A stretch of DNA of 9,368 nucleotides from an uncultured Bacilli bacterium (lineage in GTDB: Bacteria; Bacillota_I; Bacilli_A; RF39; UBA660): contig CALVJF010000023.1 of NCBI GenBank assembly GCA_944331885.1, positions 1-9,368 of the forward strand, given 5' to 3'. Position 1 is the stretch's first letter, and every line of letters starts with the position of its first letter. This document shows, in pieces, positions 1 through 5,521 of this stretch. Both the position numbers and the translations under genes were made by a program. The notes under the pieces were generated by a model, which had not been told where the DNA came from, made no database searches, and saw only the letters and a program-made list of their open reading frames with translations.

Positions 1-224
1 TCTTTAGTATAAAATGGTTTGTTAGATATTTCATTTACTTTGTATTCTAGTATTGTAAGAGTAATAGGATATGTAATTAGATAAAAAGTAGGCTCTATAA
101 CTTGTAAATTCATATGTAATAAATGCTTAATTTTGCCATTTTTTACTTTATACTTGTAATCTTTAATTACTTCAAGTATTTCAGTATTTGGTTTTAAAGT
201 CTGAATAGTCTTGAATTTAAGCAT
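1..224 (-). CDS. N-terminal part of an unrecognised protein (truncated by window edge)
   Basis: An open frame runs from ATG at 224 down to base 1 without a stop (74 complete codons), so the gene continues outside the window. A near-perfect Shine-Dalgarno sequence, AAGGAGGA, lies 7-8 bases upstream of the ATG, which makes the start convincing. The protein begins MLKFKTIQTLKPNTEILEVI and is rich in Lys, Ile, Leu and Tyr, with alternating hydrophobic stretches. No catalytic motif, signal peptide or clear membrane span is visible. I do not recognise the family. It lies downstream of the tRNA-Gly terminator on the same strand, so it either has its own weak promoter or depends on read-through; no convincing -35/-10 pair was found. 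Confidence 0.72.
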   Translation of the reverse strand, partial: MLKFKTIQTLKPNTEILEVIKDYKYKVKNGKIKHLLHMNLQVIEPTFYLITYPITLTILEYKVNEISNKPFYTK

Positions 225-265
225 AAAAAATGTCCTCCTTCCTAGAAAGAGAACAATGCTTTTAT

Positions 266-304
266 ATAAAATAAAAACTCACGAACTTTTTACAGTCCGT
301 AAGT
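266..304 (-). terminator. Intrinsic terminator after tRNA-Gly
   Basis: On the minus strand an 11-bp stem (arms 294-304 and 277-287, two or three G-U pairs, otherwise Watson-Crick) encloses a 6-base loop. A T-rich tract (TTTTATTTTAT) follows immediately. It sits about 10 bases beyond the tRNA 3' end and should end that transcript. Confidence 0.85.
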
Positions 305-314
305 TGTTTTCAAA

Positions 315-388
315 TGGAGCGGGTGATGGGAATCGAACCCACGTTATCAGCTTGGAAGGCTGAAGCTCTACCATTAAACTACACCCGC
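315..388 (-). tRNA. tRNA-Gly (anticodon TCC)
   Basis: The minus strand folds as a complete cloverleaf of 74 nt including the encoded CCA end. The 7-bp acceptor stem pairs GCGGGTG with CACCCGC and is followed by T and then CCA. The anticodon loop CTTCCAA lies on the stem TCAGC/GCTGA and gives anticodon TCC, which reads GGA/GGG glycine codons. The T-arm contains the canonical GGTTCGATTCC core. It is a single tRNA with its own promoter and terminator, not part of a visible tRNA cluster. Confidence 0.97.
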
Positions 389-408
389 ATTAACACCAAG
401 TAATTAAA

Positions 409-436
409 ATTATAGCATATATTCAAAAAAAATCAA
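409..436 (-). promoter_or_regulatory. Promoter of tRNA-Gly
   Basis: On the minus strand TTGATT (436-431) is followed after 16 bases by a perfect TATAAT (414-409), preceded by TGC as an extended -10. The predicted transcription start is about 12-14 bases upstream of the mature tRNA. This is a strong housekeeping-sigma type promoter, back to back with the aquaporin promoter. Confidence 0.8.
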
Positions 437-459
437 TAGTTTATTTTAAATATTTGTTA

Positions 460-465
460 TATAAT
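460..465 (+). promoter_or_regulatory. -10 box of the aquaporin gene
   Basis: A perfect TATAAT lies 26 bases upstream of the aquaporin ATG. The -35 region at the right distance (437-442, TAGTTT) is a poor match. The call rests on the -10 box and its position only. Confidence 0.5.
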
Positions 466-491
466 AAACTTATGTAATAGGAAGTGAATAA

Positions 492-1157
492 ATGATAAAA
501 TCTTTAAAGGAACTAATAGGAACGGCAATAATAATATTAATGGGATGTGGAATAGCATCGACTAGTAACACTATTTTAGGTACAAGTGTAAATTTACCTG
601 GTGCGTTTACTTTATTAACAATTGCAATAGGATTTGCTACAAGTTATCTAATTGCATCCTACATATTTAACAAAGATAAATGTACATTTAATCCCATATT
701 AACATTTAGTGATATTCTTCTTAAAAATAAAAAAATAAAACAGGGGTTAATAGAAATAATTGGACAAGTTTTAGGTGGCTTTATTGGAGCAGAAATATTA
801 GGTATAATTCTTGGCCAATATGGTTCACTGGGAGCTAATGGTTATGGTTTAAACTCCATAATAGGAGCCAATTTAGCTCAAGCAATAACTATTGAAATTA
901 TTATTAGTTTAATATTAACAATTGTTTATCTAAAAAAAGATAAAAATAAAGAGCTTTATATTGCCCTAACAATAGTTTTAATATACTTATTTGCTATTCC
1001 ATATACCAATGCTTCAGCCAACCCAGCAAGAAGCATTGGCCCAGCAATACTAATGGGAATAGAATACCTAAAACAGCTATGGGTATTTATACTATGTCCA
1101 TTTATAGGAGCAATAATAGCTATAATAATATATAAAATTAGTCAAAAAAATAGTTGA
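492..1157 (+). CDS. Atypical aquaporin / MIP-family channel (NPI and NPA boxes)
   Basis: This is a 221-residue, very hydrophobic protein of the major intrinsic protein family. Such proteins form six-helix membrane channels for water, glycerol or other small neutral solutes. The length matches bacterial aquaporins. The second half-helix carries an intact ANPARS motif (Asn177-Pro178-Ala179, Arg180), and TNAS just before it is also typical. The first box reads CTFNPILT, so NPI (67-69) replaces NPA and the usual preceding His is absent. By alignment with AqpZ the selectivity filter would be Phe48, Tyr165, Ala174 and Arg180; the AqpZ His position is Tyr here. The substrate therefore cannot be assigned confidently. 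AGGAAGTG lies 7 bases before the ATG. It is monocistronic and ends inside a terminator shared with the converging DHH gene. Confidence 0.88.
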   Translation: MIKSLKELIGTAIIILMGCGIASTSNTILGTSVNLPGAFTLLTIAIGFATSYLIASYIFNKDKCTFNPILTFSDILLKNKKIKQGLIEIIGQVLGGFIGAEILGIILGQYGSLGANGYGLNSIIGANLAQAITIEIIISLILTIVYLKKDKNKELYIALTIVLIYLFAIPYTNASANPARSIGPAILMGIEYLKQLWVFILCPFIGAIIAIIIYKISQKNS

Positions 1158-1173
1158 AATACAACTATTTTTT
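1144..1173. terminator. Bidirectional terminator between aquaporin and DHH gene
   Basis: Arms AAAAAATAGTTG (1145-1156) and CAACTATTTTTT (1162-1173) form a perfect 12-bp stem with a 5-base loop. U-tracts form on both strands, so it can serve both converging genes. The aquaporin TGA (1155-1157) lies at the stem-loop junction. Confidence 0.8.
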
Positions 1174-1177
1174 ATTG

Positions 1178-2101
1178 CTATTTATTTTTAAAAATTACAT
1201 TCAATATTTCAGCGTGTAAATTTTGTGGAAGAGGACTTCCAGCAGCATTTTTATGACCATGACCACCAAAAATTTCAGCAACTTCATTTAAATTTATATC
1301 TTTAATCCCACGATAACTAATACTACGACTAACATTAACTATTACAATAAAATCAACTAAATCTTTAAATCTTTCTGCTAAATCGTTACCTAACTCACTT
1401 CGATATAATTCTGCAAAAACAAATCCCACTTTATAATTCAATAATTTGCCAACAATCATTTGTTGAGCCTTTAAATCAACATAATCTTTAATTTTTTTTC
1501 TTTCCATTTCCAATAAAAATATTTCCTTATCATCAAAATAGAAAGTTTGATTAGTTTTAAAAAAATTAGTATATTTATCAATAAACATATCATTACCATA
1601 TATTGCATGAAGACTAGCTAGATCTCGCGCTGCAATAACATTATTTATTTTCCACTCCCAAGTATCATTTAATCTAACCAATTCTACAAAGTCTTGCATT
1701 CCTTTAGAATTTATATAATCGTTATTAAAATTATCGAGTAAGTATTTATAAAATAAAGAAGTCCCAGAAACTTTGCCATTTTCATCTTCAACTAAACTTT
1801 TAGAAAAAACATATTTATTTAAATCTAAACTAGGTAAATGATGATCAAAAATTAATATTTTATCTTTATAAATGCTATTATTTATTAATTTTGCAGAATC
1901 TTCACTAATACTAAGATCAGTTATATATATTTTATCATACAAATTAAATTTATTTTTTTCGATATATTCCTTAATTATCTCATCAATTTCATTTACTTCA
2001 CATAAAACATAATTTAAATCTTTATCCCAAACTAATTTCCCCAAAATGATAGGAGTAACTCCATCTATATCGGCAGCGTGTGAAATTATTAAAACCTTCA
2101 T
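1178..2101 (-). CDS. DHH/DHHA1-family phosphoesterase (NrnA/NrnB-like)
   Basis: This is a 307-residue cytosolic protein of the DHH superfamily, manganese-dependent phosphoesterases that include nanoRNases and cyclic (di)nucleotide hydrolases. The motifs occur in order: SHAADIDG near the N-terminus (His8, Asp11, Asp13), ITDLS (Asp62), the signature FDHH (Asp86-His87-His88), and RLNDTW (Asp146). The C-terminal DHHA1 substrate-binding motif GGHGHKNAAG is at 279-288. All expected metal ligands appear present. Start choice: an in-frame TTG at 2116 exists, but AGGTGAT lies just before the ATG at 2101, so that ATG is preferred. A TATAAT (2124-2119) directly upstream has no good -35, so transcription may partly come from the hsp20 gene. 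Degradation of short RNAs or pApA-type dinucleotides is a family inference; the exact substrate is unknown. Confidence 0.88.
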   Translation of the reverse strand: MKVLIISHAADIDGVTPIILGKLVWDKDLNYVLCEVNEIDEIIKEYIEKNKFNLYDKIYITDLSISEDSAKLINNSIYKDKILIFDHHLPSLDLNKYVFSKSLVEDENGKVSGTSLFYKYLLDNFNNDYINSKGMQDFVELVRLNDTWEWKINNVIAARDLASLHAIYGNDMFIDKYTNFFKTNQTFYFDDKEIFLLEMERKKIKDYVDLKAQQMIVGKLLNYKVGFVFAELYRSELGNDLAERFKDLVDFIVIVNVSRSISYRGIKDINLNEVAEIFGGHGHKNAAGSPLPQNLHAEILNVIFKNK

Positions 2102-2123
2102 ATTATCACCTAACAAAATTATA

Positions 2124-2148
2124 CAAAAAAAACTCCACTAAGTGGAGT
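2124..2148 (-). terminator. Intrinsic terminator of hsp20
   Basis: On the minus strand ACTCCAC and GTGGAGT form a perfect 7-bp stem with a 3-base loop, followed by eight T. It lies 6 bases after the hsp20 stop codon and ends just upstream of the DHH gene. Confidence 0.9.
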
Positions 2149-2153
2149 ATAAA

Positions 2154-2543
2154 TTAATCTATATTGATAATTTTTTTTGATTGATTTGCATCTATTTTTG
2201 GAATACATACTTTTAAAGTTCCATCTTTAAATTCGGCTTTAATGTTTTCTTCATCAACATCACCAAAATTAAAACTTCTTTGGATCCTTCCATAAGTACG
2301 TTCACGACGAATGAACTTTTTATCTTCATCTTCATTATTCTCAGTTGTCTTCTCAGCTGTAATAGTTACATAGCCGTTGTTACATTCGACATTAATATCT
2401 TTTTTGTCAAATCCAGGAATGTCCATTTCTATGTGATATTTATTATCTTTTTCATAAATATCGCATTTCATATCATTATGCTTACTTACTGCTAAATCAT
2501 CAAAAATATCATCTAAATAGAAACCTCTTGGTATTAAATTCAT
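2154..2543 (-). CDS. Hsp20-family small heat-shock protein
   Basis: This 129-residue protein is an ATP-independent holdase chaperone of the alpha-crystallin/Hsp20 family. It binds unfolding proteins during heat stress and hands them to DnaK/ClpB systems (family knowledge). The alpha-crystallin domain spans roughly residues 23-116, with a DIPGF motif (41-45), the RTYGRIQRSF stretch (82-91) and the conserved GTLKVCIPK strand (108-116). The short C-terminal tail contains an I-X-I motif (Ile126-Asn-Ile128) that normally fits into a neighbouring subunit during oligomer assembly. The N-terminal arm is short. AAAGGATG precedes the ATG. The gene has its own promoter, a CIRCE operator overlapping the -35 box, and its own terminator, so HrcA control as a single-gene unit is expected. 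Confidence 0.96.
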   Translation of the reverse strand: MNLIPRGFYLDDIFDDLAVSKHNDMKCDIYEKDNKYHIEMDIPGFDKKDINVECNNGYVTITAEKTTENNEDEDKKFIRRERTYGRIQRSFNFGDVDEENIKAEFKDGTLKVCIPKIDANQSKKIINID

Positions 2544-2567
2544 ATACCATCATCCTTTCATAATTTA

Positions 2568-2596
2568 ATAATAGCACAATAGTTAGCACTTGTCAA
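2568..2596 (-). promoter_or_regulatory. Promoter of hsp20
   Basis: On the minus strand a perfect TTGACA (2596-2591) is separated by exactly 17 bases from TATTAT (2573-2568), which is preceded by TGC (extended -10). The predicted start of transcription is near 2561. The -35 hexamer lies across the spacer and one arm of the CIRCE operator. Confidence 0.9.
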
Positions 2597-2609
2597 CCAA
2601 AAGTGCTAA
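2583..2609. promoter_or_regulatory. CIRCE operator (HrcA binding site)
   Basis: TTAGCACTT (2583-2591) and AAGTGCTAA (2601-2609) form a perfect 9-bp inverted repeat with a 9-base spacer. This is the classic CIRCE architecture (TTAGCACTC-N9-GAGTGCTAA). The only deviation from consensus is the innermost base of each arm, C to T and G to A, changed symmetrically so dyad symmetry is retained. Bound HrcA would cover the -35 box of hsp20. Confidence 0.95.
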
Positions 2610-2627
2610 CTATTTTATATTTTATGT

Positions 2628-2654
2628 AAAAAAAACAATAGTATACTATTGTTT
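2628..2654 (-). terminator. Terminator of the TtcA-like gene
   Basis: A perfect 22-bp palindrome (2633-2654, arms AAACAATAGTA and TACTATTGTTT) is followed on the minus strand by further T residues. The TAG stop (2648-2646) of the upstream gene lies within one arm. The arms meet with no spacer, so the top few base pairs would open as the loop in RNA. Confidence 0.8.
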
Positions 2655-3473
2655 ATCATATTCATCTAAAAAATGTTTTTCAATTGCATCATTTTGGTAG
2701 CTTATTATAGTATTTAAATTCACTTTTTCGGCACTTTTAAAAATATTGTATTCAACATATTTATTGTCTCTACGTAATTCATCAATAATTTTTTTAACAG
2801 CTTCTCGCTTTGAAGTACCACTTTTAATCTTATTCTTTTTAGTAAATTCACAAGCACAATTTATAAATTTTAAATTATTATATTTGGTCCAAGCAATTAT
2901 ATCTCTTTCTTTAACTAAATACATTGGTCGAATTAACTCCATTCCTTCAAAATTATCGCTATGAACTTTTGGCATCATTGTTTTAAATTCGCCACCATAC
3001 AAAACACTTAATAAAATAGTTTCAATTACATCATCAAAATGATGACCTAATGCAATTTTATTACATCCTAATTCTTTGGCTTTACTGTATAAATGACCAC
3101 GACGCATCCTTGCACACATATAACATGGCGCTTCCTTGTTTAAAGTATTAGCAACTTTAAATACATCAGTTTTAAACATTATAATTGGCACATTTAACTC
3201 TTTAGCAAGATCATTTATTTTTCTTTTTGTATATGCTGTATAACCAGGATCCATCACTATAAATTCTAACTCAAAATCTATCTGCCCATGTCTTTGCAAT
3301 TCTTGTAAACATTTTGCCATTAAAAATGAATCTTTACCGCCACTCATACAAACAGCTACTTTATCATTTTGTTGGATTAATTGATAATCTTTTATTCCTT
3401 TTACAAATTTACTCCAAATTTCTTTTCTAAATTTTTTTATAATACTTTTTTCGATTTCTCGATATTTTTCCAT
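2646..3473 (-). CDS. TtcA-family tRNA 2-thiocytidine biosynthesis ATPase
   Basis: This 275-residue cytosolic PP-loop ATPase of the TtcA/TtuA group adenylates a tRNA base and transfers sulfur to it; TtcA makes 2-thiocytidine at position 32. The N-type ATP pyrophosphatase loop SGGKDS is at 44-49. CYMC (Cys117, Cys120) and a later CAC pair (Cys206, Cys208) supply the cysteines that in TtcA coordinate a [4Fe-4S] cluster. The conserved block ALGHHFDDVIETILLS (141-156) and the following region are typical of the family. Length fits the family. The start at 3473 has a modest GGTGA site. It is divergent from pduL with its own promoter, and monocistronic. The exact target base (C32 or another thiolation) is inferred from family only. 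Confidence 0.88.
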   Translation of the reverse strand: MEKYREIEKSIIKKFRKEIWSKFVKGIKDYQLIQQNDKVAVCMSGGKDSFLMAKCLQELQRHGQIDFELEFIVMDPGYTAYTKRKINDLAKELNVPIIMFKTDVFKVANTLNKEAPCYMCARMRRGHLYSKAKELGCNKIALGHHFDDVIETILLSVLYGGEFKTMMPKVHSDNFEGMELIRPMYLVKERDIIAWTKYNNLKFINCACEFTKKNKIKSGTSKREAVKKIIDELRRDNKYVEYNIFKSAEKVNLNTIISYQNDAIEKHFLDEYDKQ

Positions 3474-3494
3474 ATATATTTCACCAACGCCATT

Positions 3495-3523
3495 ATTTTA
3501 ACAATAACAAAGATTAATTTCAA
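3495..3523 (-). promoter_or_regulatory. Promoter of the TtcA-like gene
   Basis: On the minus strand TTGAAA (3523-3518) and TAAAAT (3500-3495) are separated by 17 bases. The predicted transcript starts about 15 bases before the ATG at 3473. Confidence 0.75.
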
Positions 3524-3547
3524 CCTATATCATAAATTTACTTTTTT

Positions 3548-3556
3548 TGATATAAT
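3548..3556 (+). promoter_or_regulatory. Extended -10 promoter of the pduL-dusB operon
   Basis: TGA followed by a perfect TATAAT (3551-3556) makes an extended -10 element 22 bases before the pduL ATG. No good -35 is visible at 16-18 bases upstream. It is back to back with the TtcA-like gene promoter. Confidence 0.65.
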
Positions 3557-3578
3557 ACCTAAGAAAAGAGGAATTTAT

Positions 3579-4151
3579 ATGGAATTAACTACAACAGTTG
3601 GCGTTAGTAATCGCCATATTCATCTTACAAAAGAAACTTTTAAAAAGTTATTTGACTTGGAAGAACTACCCAAAAAAAATGATTTAAATCAATTAGGCCA
3701 ATATGCTTCTATTTATACATTAACTATCAAAAATGGTGAACGTCAAATTGATAATGTTCGAATTTTAGGACCTTTCCGTTCGTATGATCAAGTGGAAATT
3801 TCTAAAACTGATGCATATTACTTAAAATTAAATCCCCCAGTAAGAACTAGTGGTGATTTAGCAAATTCAGAGCAAATCACTTTAATTGGTCCAAAAGGCG
3901 AAGTCCACTTATCAAGTAACGTTATAATAGCAAATCGTCATCTTCACATTAATAGTAAAGATAAAGAAAAATATCAAGTTACAAATAATCAAAGAGTTTA
4001 TATTCATATTGAAGGTGAAAAGAGGGGAATTATTGAAGCTTATACTAAAATAAGCGATGATGGTTACTTTGAATTACATCTAGATACTGATGATGCTAAT
4101 GCTTTTTTATTAAAAAATGGTTCCGAGGTAAAAGTAACATATGAAGTTTAA
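3579..4151 (+). CDS. pduL: PduL-type phosphate acyltransferase (phosphotransacetylase/propanoyltransferase)
   Basis: This 190-residue protein of the PduL family interconverts acyl-CoA plus phosphate with acyl-phosphate plus CoA, normally using two bound zinc ions. Both family halves are visible. The first carries VGVSNRHIHL (7-16) and GPFRSYDQVE (64-73); the second carries PPVRTSGDL (86-94) and ANRHLHI (118-124), with the zinc-binding His residues in the two NRHxH motifs. It starts directly at the first domain and has no N-terminal encapsulation peptide, and no microcompartment shell gene is nearby. A free cytosolic enzyme replacing Pta in acetate production is therefore likely (inference). 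AGAGGAA is placed 5-6 bases before the ATG at 3579. The frame stays open upstream to 3381, but that part overlaps the divergent promoters and has no matching signal. Its last 11 bases overlap dusB. Confidence 0.95.
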   Translation: MELTTTVGVSNRHIHLTKETFKKLFDLEELPKKNDLNQLGQYASIYTLTIKNGERQIDNVRILGPFRSYDQVEISKTDAYYLKLNPPVRTSGDLANSEQITLIGPKGEVHLSSNVIIANRHLHINSKDKEKYQVTNNQRVYIHIEGEKRGIIEAYTKISDDGYFELHLDTDDANAFLLKNGSEVKVTYEV

Positions 4152-5133
4152 AATTGGCAATGTTGAAATACCAAATCAAGTAGTCCTAGCACCAATGGCT
4201 GGGATATCGAATCCTACTTATATGAAAATATGCGAAGAAATGGGAGTTGGTTTTGCGGTCACAGAATTAATAAGTGCAGAAGCAATAGTTAGAAATAATA
4301 AAAAAACGTTGGAAATGTTAAATGGAATTGATAAACTTAATATCCCCATTAGTGTTCAAATATTCGGTTCTGAACCAGAAACAATGGCCGAAGCAGCTAA
4401 GTTACTTCGTAAACACTTTCATCAAATTTCTTTGATTGATATAAATATGGGCTGCCCTGTCCCTAAAGTTGCGATACGTAATCAAGCTGGCAGTGCCCTT
4501 TTAAAAAATCCCGAAAAGATATACGAAATAGTAAAAGCAGTTGTTAATAGTGTGAATGTACCTGTAACAGTTAAAATACGTAGTGGTTGGGACAATCAAA
4601 ACATTAATGCCGTAGAAGTAGCAAAAATTTGCGAGAAAGCTGGAGCTAAAGCTATCGCAATTCATGCTCGTACCAGAGCTCAGGGTTATAGTGGTCAAGC
4701 TGATTGGCAAATAATTAAAGAAGTTAAAGAAAATGTTTCCATACCAGTAATTGGTAATGGAGATATAAAAAGTTGTTATGATGCTCAAAAAATGCTTGAT
4801 GAAACAAAATGTGATGCTATTATGATTGGTAGGGGAGTATTAGGTAATCCATGGCTTATAAAGGAATGTGTTGAATACTTAGAAAATAAAATAGTTATAC
4901 CCAAGCCAACGTATGTAGATAAAATAAATATGATGAAAAGACATTATCAATTATTAAAAGATGACAAAAATGAAAAATTGGCTTTACTAGAGATTCGTTC
5001 CCATATTATTTGGTATCTAAAAGGAATGCCAGAAAGTAAGGAAATGAAAAACAAAATTTGTCAATGCCGCACTAGTGAGGCAATCCTTAAAACTATTGAA
5101 GATTATTATCAATATCTAAAAAAAACTTTATGA
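4141..5133 (+). CDS. dusB: tRNA-dihydrouridine synthase (DusB type)
   Basis: This 330-residue FMN enzyme reduces uridines in the tRNA D-loop to dihydrouridine with NADPH. The TIM-barrel N-terminal domain starts with the FMN-binding APMAGISNP (17-25). The signature NMGCPVPK (102-109) holds the catalytic acid Cys105. Further phosphate- and FMN-contact motifs are KIRSGW (145-150), HARTRAQGYSG (175-185), GNGDI (205-209) and IGRGVLGNPW (229-238). The helical C-terminal domain (about 255-330) is complete. The length is normal for DusB. Its ATG lies within the end of pduL, so translation is probably coupled; GAGGT lies about 10 bases upstream. Seven bases after its TGA stop the insertion sequence begins, and no terminator is left between them. 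Confidence 0.95.
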   Translation: MKFKIGNVEIPNQVVLAPMAGISNPTYMKICEEMGVGFAVTELISAEAIVRNNKKTLEMLNGIDKLNIPISVQIFGSEPETMAEAAKLLRKHFHQISLIDINMGCPVPKVAIRNQAGSALLKNPEKIYEIVKAVVNSVNVPVTVKIRSGWDNQNINAVEVAKICEKAGAKAIAIHARTRAQGYSGQADWQIIKEVKENVSIPVIGNGDIKSCYDAQKMLDETKCDAIMIGRGVLGNPWLIKECVEYLENKIVIPKPTYVDKINMMKRHYQLLKDDKNEKLALLEIRSHIIWYLKGMPESKEMKNKICQCRTSEAILKTIEDYYQYLKKTL

Positions 5134-5139
5134 TACTAA

Positions 5140-5181
5140 TGAACTGCACCCCTTAGAGTAGACATCAAATAAAAAACCAGT
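5140..5181 (+). repeat. Left inverted repeat of the insertion sequence (IRL)
   Basis: It matches the reverse complement of 6373-6414 at 34 of 42 positions. The inner 22 bases (5160-5181) are identical, and all eight mismatches lie in the outer 20. Confidence 0.85.
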
Positions 5182-5190
5182 TCAAGAAAA

Positions 5191-5199
5191 TGATATAAT
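5191..5199 (+). promoter_or_regulatory. Extended -10 promoter of the transposase genes
   Basis: TGA plus TATAAT (5194-5199) lies just inside the left repeat and 29 bases before the orfA ATG. No good -35 is present; the 17-base-upstream position falls in an A-run of the repeat. Confidence 0.55.
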
Positions 5200-5227
5200 A
5201 CACTTCCGAAAGGAGGTGTATTTTTCT

Positions 5228-5521
5228 ATGGCAAAAAAAGGTCAAAAATTTAATAGTTATATATTTGATGTTAAAGAAATGGTTTTAGATGAATATAAGG
5301 AAAAGCACAATATAAAATATTTATCAGAAAAATATAATATCCCATCTGGAACCATAAAAACATGGACTTCTAAACTGAATCATCCAGAAAAATATATTGG
5401 GCAAGGACAAAAACGTGGTAGAAAAAAAGAATCTAATTTAACCAAAGAAGATTGGAAAGAAAGATATGAAATATTAAAAAAATACCAGGCCTTCCTCAAG
5501 GCACAACGAGAGAGAAAATAA
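5228..5521 (+). CDS. IS3-family transposase OrfA (helix-turn-helix)
   Basis: This 97-residue basic DNA-binding protein recognises the element ends and, unfused, usually limits transposition. A helix-turn-helix is visible around residues 22-45 (KYLSEKYNIPSGTIKTWTSK), followed by a Lys/Arg-rich patch and a short helix (75-94) that may act as an oligomerisation zipper. Start choice: AAAGGAGGTG (5209-5218) is an almost perfect ribosome binding site placed 9 bases before the ATG at 5228. The in-frame GTG at 5216 lies inside that site and is unlikely to be used. The slippery A7 for frameshifting into orfB is at codons 83-85. Confidence 0.9.
   Translation: MAKKGQKFNSYIFDVKEMVLDEYKEKHNIKYLSEKYNIPSGTIKTWTSKLNHPEKYIGQGQKRGRKKESNLTKEDWKERYEILKKYQAFLKAQRERK
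5476..5502 (+). promoter_or_regulatory. Programmed -1 ribosomal frameshift signal (A AAA AAA plus stem-loop)
   Basis: In the orfA frame the codons read TTA AAA AAA, giving a perfect X XXY YYZ heptamer made of seven A (5476-5482). After a 6-base spacer, GCCTT (5489-5493) and AAGGC (5498-5502) form a 5-bp stem with a 4-base loop. OrfB lies in the -1 frame relative to orfA, as required. Slippage joins 85 OrfA residues to 290 OrfB-frame residues, a 375-residue OrfAB. Confidence 0.8.

Noticed and set aside
2101..2116. TTG start at 2116 for the DHH phosphoesterase
   Set aside because: AGGTGAT lies between this TTG and the ATG at 2101, so the latter is the expected start.
2280..2495. Plus-strand open frame opposite hsp20
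   Set aside because: It is the reverse reading of a well-supported Hsp20 gene, with a hydrophobic low-complexity product and no ribosome binding site.
2746..2964. Plus-strand open frame opposite the TtcA-like gene
   Set aside because: Shadow of a conserved gene with no start signal or recognisable product.
3381..3578. Upstream in-frame extension of pduL by 66 codons
   Set aside because: It overlaps the divergent TtcA-like gene and both promoters, encodes low-complexity Phe/Ile/Tyr-rich sequence, and the ATG at 3579 has a good ribosome binding site and matches the family start.
3579..4151. Bacterial microcompartment locus
   Set aside because: PduL is the only such gene, it lacks an encapsulation peptide, and no shell or diol dehydratase gene is nearby.
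4501..4788. Minus-strand open frame inside dusB
   Set aside because: Antisense to conserved FMN-binding motifs of dusB; the product is low complexity.
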